Shown here: piece by piece, positions 62,292-64,000 of the stretch
How positions within the stretch are numbered: the stretch's first letter is position 1
How the letters are laid out: each line of letters starts with the position of its first letter
Source: SAR324 cluster bacterium
GTDB lineage: Bacteria > SAR324 > XYD2-FULL-50-16
NCBI GenBank assembly: GCA_028282885.1
Contig: JANQGX010000058.1
Location: 194,078-258,077, forward strand
Length of the DNA: 64,000 nucleotides
Direction: 5' to 3'
Program-made: the position numbers and the translations under genes
Notes under the pieces: model-generated
Seen by the model: the letters and a program-made list of their open reading frames with translations, nothing else
The model's database searches: none
Told to the model about the DNA's origin: nothing

Positions 62292-63032
62292 TTACATTTT
62301 GGATATCGCTCCCGTGGGAAGGATCTTCAACAAACGTCCGACAATATTCCAGGGAAAAACAGGAACCGTCGACGATTTGACTCTTTTTTCAATCAAACGG
62401 GCGATGATTTCAGCCCCCTTCTCAACAGTGATCAGAAAGGGTCGGCTTTTAAGCATGTTATTCAGAGGTGTATCTATATAACCAGGGTATAGAATCGTAA
62501 CATCAATATTTTTCCGGAAAAGCTCGGCGCGGACTGCCTCAAGGTACATGGCGATTCCCGCTTTGGATGCGCAATAGGCTGAGTTCCTGGGCATTCCACG
62601 AAAAGCGGCAACCGAACTGATGCCCACCAGATGTCCTTTTCCCCTGGACAAAAAATGAGCTGTCGCTGCATCAATTGTCGCCATTGCACCAATTACGTTT
62701 GTTTCGATGGTTTGTCTGGCATTTTCAAATTCTCCCCGGCCTACATGCACTGCCTGAGCAATGCCGGCATTTGCAATCATGATATCAAGGCCACCGAGTT
62801 GCCCTGCCAACTCCTCCACTGCAGTAAAAACATCGCCGGTATCGGTGACGTCCAGTTTTCTCACTACAACTTTTGAAGAACGGTTCTCTTTTGCAACTTT
62901 CTCTTTGATCTCTTCCAGTTTTCCGATGTTTCGAGCTGTCAACGCCAGTGAATATCCCTTTTCAACCAAATGAAAAGCAAGTGCTTCTCCTATCCCCGAT
63001 GAAGCACCTGTTATCATAGCAGTTTTCGCCAT
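62292..63032 (-). CDS. Short-chain dehydrogenase/reductase
   Basis: About 246 residues of classical SDR fold. Cofactor motif TGASSGIGEALA, NAG in IANAGIAQ, catalytic Ser in ISSVAAFRG and YCASKAG with the Tyr/Lys pair. It has a C-terminal hydrophobic stretch near VFPWNIVGRLLKILP, as in membrane-associated SDRs acting on lipids. The ATG at 63032 follows GGGGATGATA. Substrate unknown; the sphingosine-1-phosphate-lyase-like gene begins 690 bases away, divergently. Confidence 0.9.
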   Translation of the reverse strand: MAKTAMITGASSGIGEALAFHLVEKGYSLALTARNIGKLEEIKEKVAKENRSSKVVVRKLDVTDTGDVFTAVEELAGQLGGLDIMIANAGIAQAVHVGRGEFENARQTIETNVIGAMATIDAATAHFLSRGKGHLVGISSVAAFRGMPRNSAYCASKAGIAMYLEAVRAELFRKNIDVTILYPGYIDTPLNNMLKSRPFLITVEKGAEIIARLIEKRVKSSTVPVFPWNIVGRLLKILPTGAISKM

Positions 63033-63723
63033 TATCATCCCCATGTTTTAGTCAGGTCTTTTAAGCAAACACTCATTTAGAACAGAGCATCGTTCTGTTT
63101 TGATTAATTTTCGGAAATAATAGAGAATTAGCTATTCCCGGTCAAGTAACTCCTTCCTGAATCAATCGCAAATCCCGATACATCCCGTTCCCTGCAACCA
63201 TTGGGTATTGCAAAACAATCACGATAACAGTCTTCAAAATGCATCAATTGCACTCCTTATCGGTCTTCCTGATGCTTAAAATCAACTCCCTGCGGTTGGA
63301 ACTGGTACCGGGATACATCGTTCAGAAAGCCCAATTGCTGGAGATTTGTCGATAAATGGCTGATTTATATATATAGCAGGTTGCCTAAATGTGACGAATC
63401 ACCTAGGATTCAGGAGTCGGTTAATTGCTTTCTACCCCGTCTAAAAATATGCCATGACCACCAAACTGATTCCAGTGAGCGTTGACAGGACAAAGGAAAC
63501 AATACCGAATCAGTTATCAATCATAGACTGTTCAGAAACATAGAATTCGGGTGGCGTTAAAGGACCAAAAATGGCGCTAATGGGTATGGATTTTGAGAGT
63601 TGAATTCGATACTTGTTAGGTCAAAATGATCGTATTCATCTTCGCATCCTCGCATGCCAAATGCTCACACATAAGCTTGTCCTGCATGGAAATCGCCACT
63701 AATCAATCAACCAGGAGACAGTT
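63033..63723. promoter_or_regulatory. Divergent intergenic region
   Basis: About 690 bases between two divergent genes; no coding sequence supported. A small dyad GAATC-ACCTAG-GATTC occurs at 63396-63411. Confidence 0.3.
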
Positions 63724-64000
63724 ATGTCAGAAGAATTATTTGCATCTTTTAAGCCTTACAAAAACAGATTAGAGAGCTACCACAAACTACCTGGAAAGGG
63801 CAGGGAGATTGACGATATATTCACAGAACTTTCGACTATCGCCAATGAAGAAGACGCAAAATGGAAAACCGGGAAATGTTCCGGAACATATTATCATGCC
63901 GGAGAGGAGCATCGGAAGTTTCTCAACAAGGTATTTGCACTTTTCTCACATGTGAACGGTATCCAGATAGATACCTGCCCCAGCGTTTTCAAAATGGAGA
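63724..64000 (+). CDS. Sphingosine-1-phosphate-lyase-like PLP decarboxylase, 5' part
   Basis: The frame starts at an ATG with AGGAGACAGTT upstream and runs off the window end (92 codons seen). The segment KWKTGKCSGTYYHAGEEHRK, then NKVFALFSHVNG and CPSVFKME, lines up with the N-terminal region of sphingosine-1-phosphate lyase and related group-II PLP decarboxylases, which read GKVSGAVYxGxEE ... FPGVxKMEAE. It would cleave a phosphorylated long-chain base or decarboxylate an amino acid; the catalytic domain is outside the window. Confidence 0.75.
   Translation, partial: MSEELFASFKPYKNRLESYHKLPGKGREIDDIFTELSTIANEEDAKWKTGKCSGTYYHAGEEHRKFLNKVFALFSHVNGIQIDTCPSVFKME

Overview
This 64-kb window looks like chromosome of an anaerobic, respiratory or syntrophic Gram-negative bacterium, most likely a Desulfobacterota (deltaproteobacterial) lineage. 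The clues are Hmc-like multihaem cytochromes beside an Rnf complex, dense acyl-CoA catabolism, a hemerythrin/PAS (DUF438) protein, large chemoreceptors and frequent TTG starts. The assignment is an inference from gene content; I see no rRNA, tRNA, CRISPR array, intact insertion sequence or phage gene.

Layout. 1-5 kb: a chemoreceptor, a DUF438 protein, the decayed tail of an acyl-CoA ligase and a small unknown protein. 5.06-15.65 kb (minus strand): one long operon, in transcription order RnfC-RnfD fusion, RnfG, RnfE, RnfA, RnfB fused to a GltD/NfnB-type flavoprotein, a 16-haem cytochrome, a four-cluster Fe-S protein, and an NrfD-type quinone-side membrane protein fused to a pentahaem domain. 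16-17 kb: an RseC homologue and a cyclic-nucleotide-binding protein, convergent with abutting stop codons. 17.6-23.6 kb: an orphan molybdopterin oxidoreductase, a membrane protein, arsC and acr3, and an acidic lipoprotein. 23.6-33.9 kb (minus): a nine-gene acyl-CoA catabolic cluster, with a divergent MerR-TetR fusion regulator at 34.5 kb. 35-40 kb: a PQQ-type sugar dehydrogenase, a sugar:cation symporter and a glycerophosphodiesterase. 40.9-45.9 kb: a complete 2-oxoacid dehydrogenase operon. 46-49 kb: a VOC protein, an RND-exporter remnant and a second chemoreceptor. 49.7-56.4 kb: a TetR regulator and a CocE hydrolase / acyl-CoA ligase / crotonase / APC permease operon. 56.6-61.9 kb (minus): a ferric-iron-type ABC transporter with an extra binding protein. 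The end holds an SDR and the start of a sphingosine-1-phosphate-lyase-like decarboxylase.

How the genes fit together. The acyl-CoA clusters and the 2-oxoacid dehydrogenase would generate reduced ferredoxin, NAD(P)H or flavin equivalents. The 5-15.6 kb operon is built to exchange those electrons with periplasmic haems and the quinone pool. Its Rnf part is unusual. RnfA, RnfE and RnfG keep their Fe-S and flavin signatures. RnfC has lost the glycine-rich NADH/FMN region, RnfD has lost the segment carrying the covalent-FMN threonine, and RnfB has gained a C-terminal NAD(P)H-type flavoprotein. I infer a re-wired Rnf in which the pyridine nucleotide site moved from RnfC to RnfB and the periplasmic side is coupled to an Hmc-like 21-haem module. 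This is the strongest candidate for a previously undescribed system in the window.
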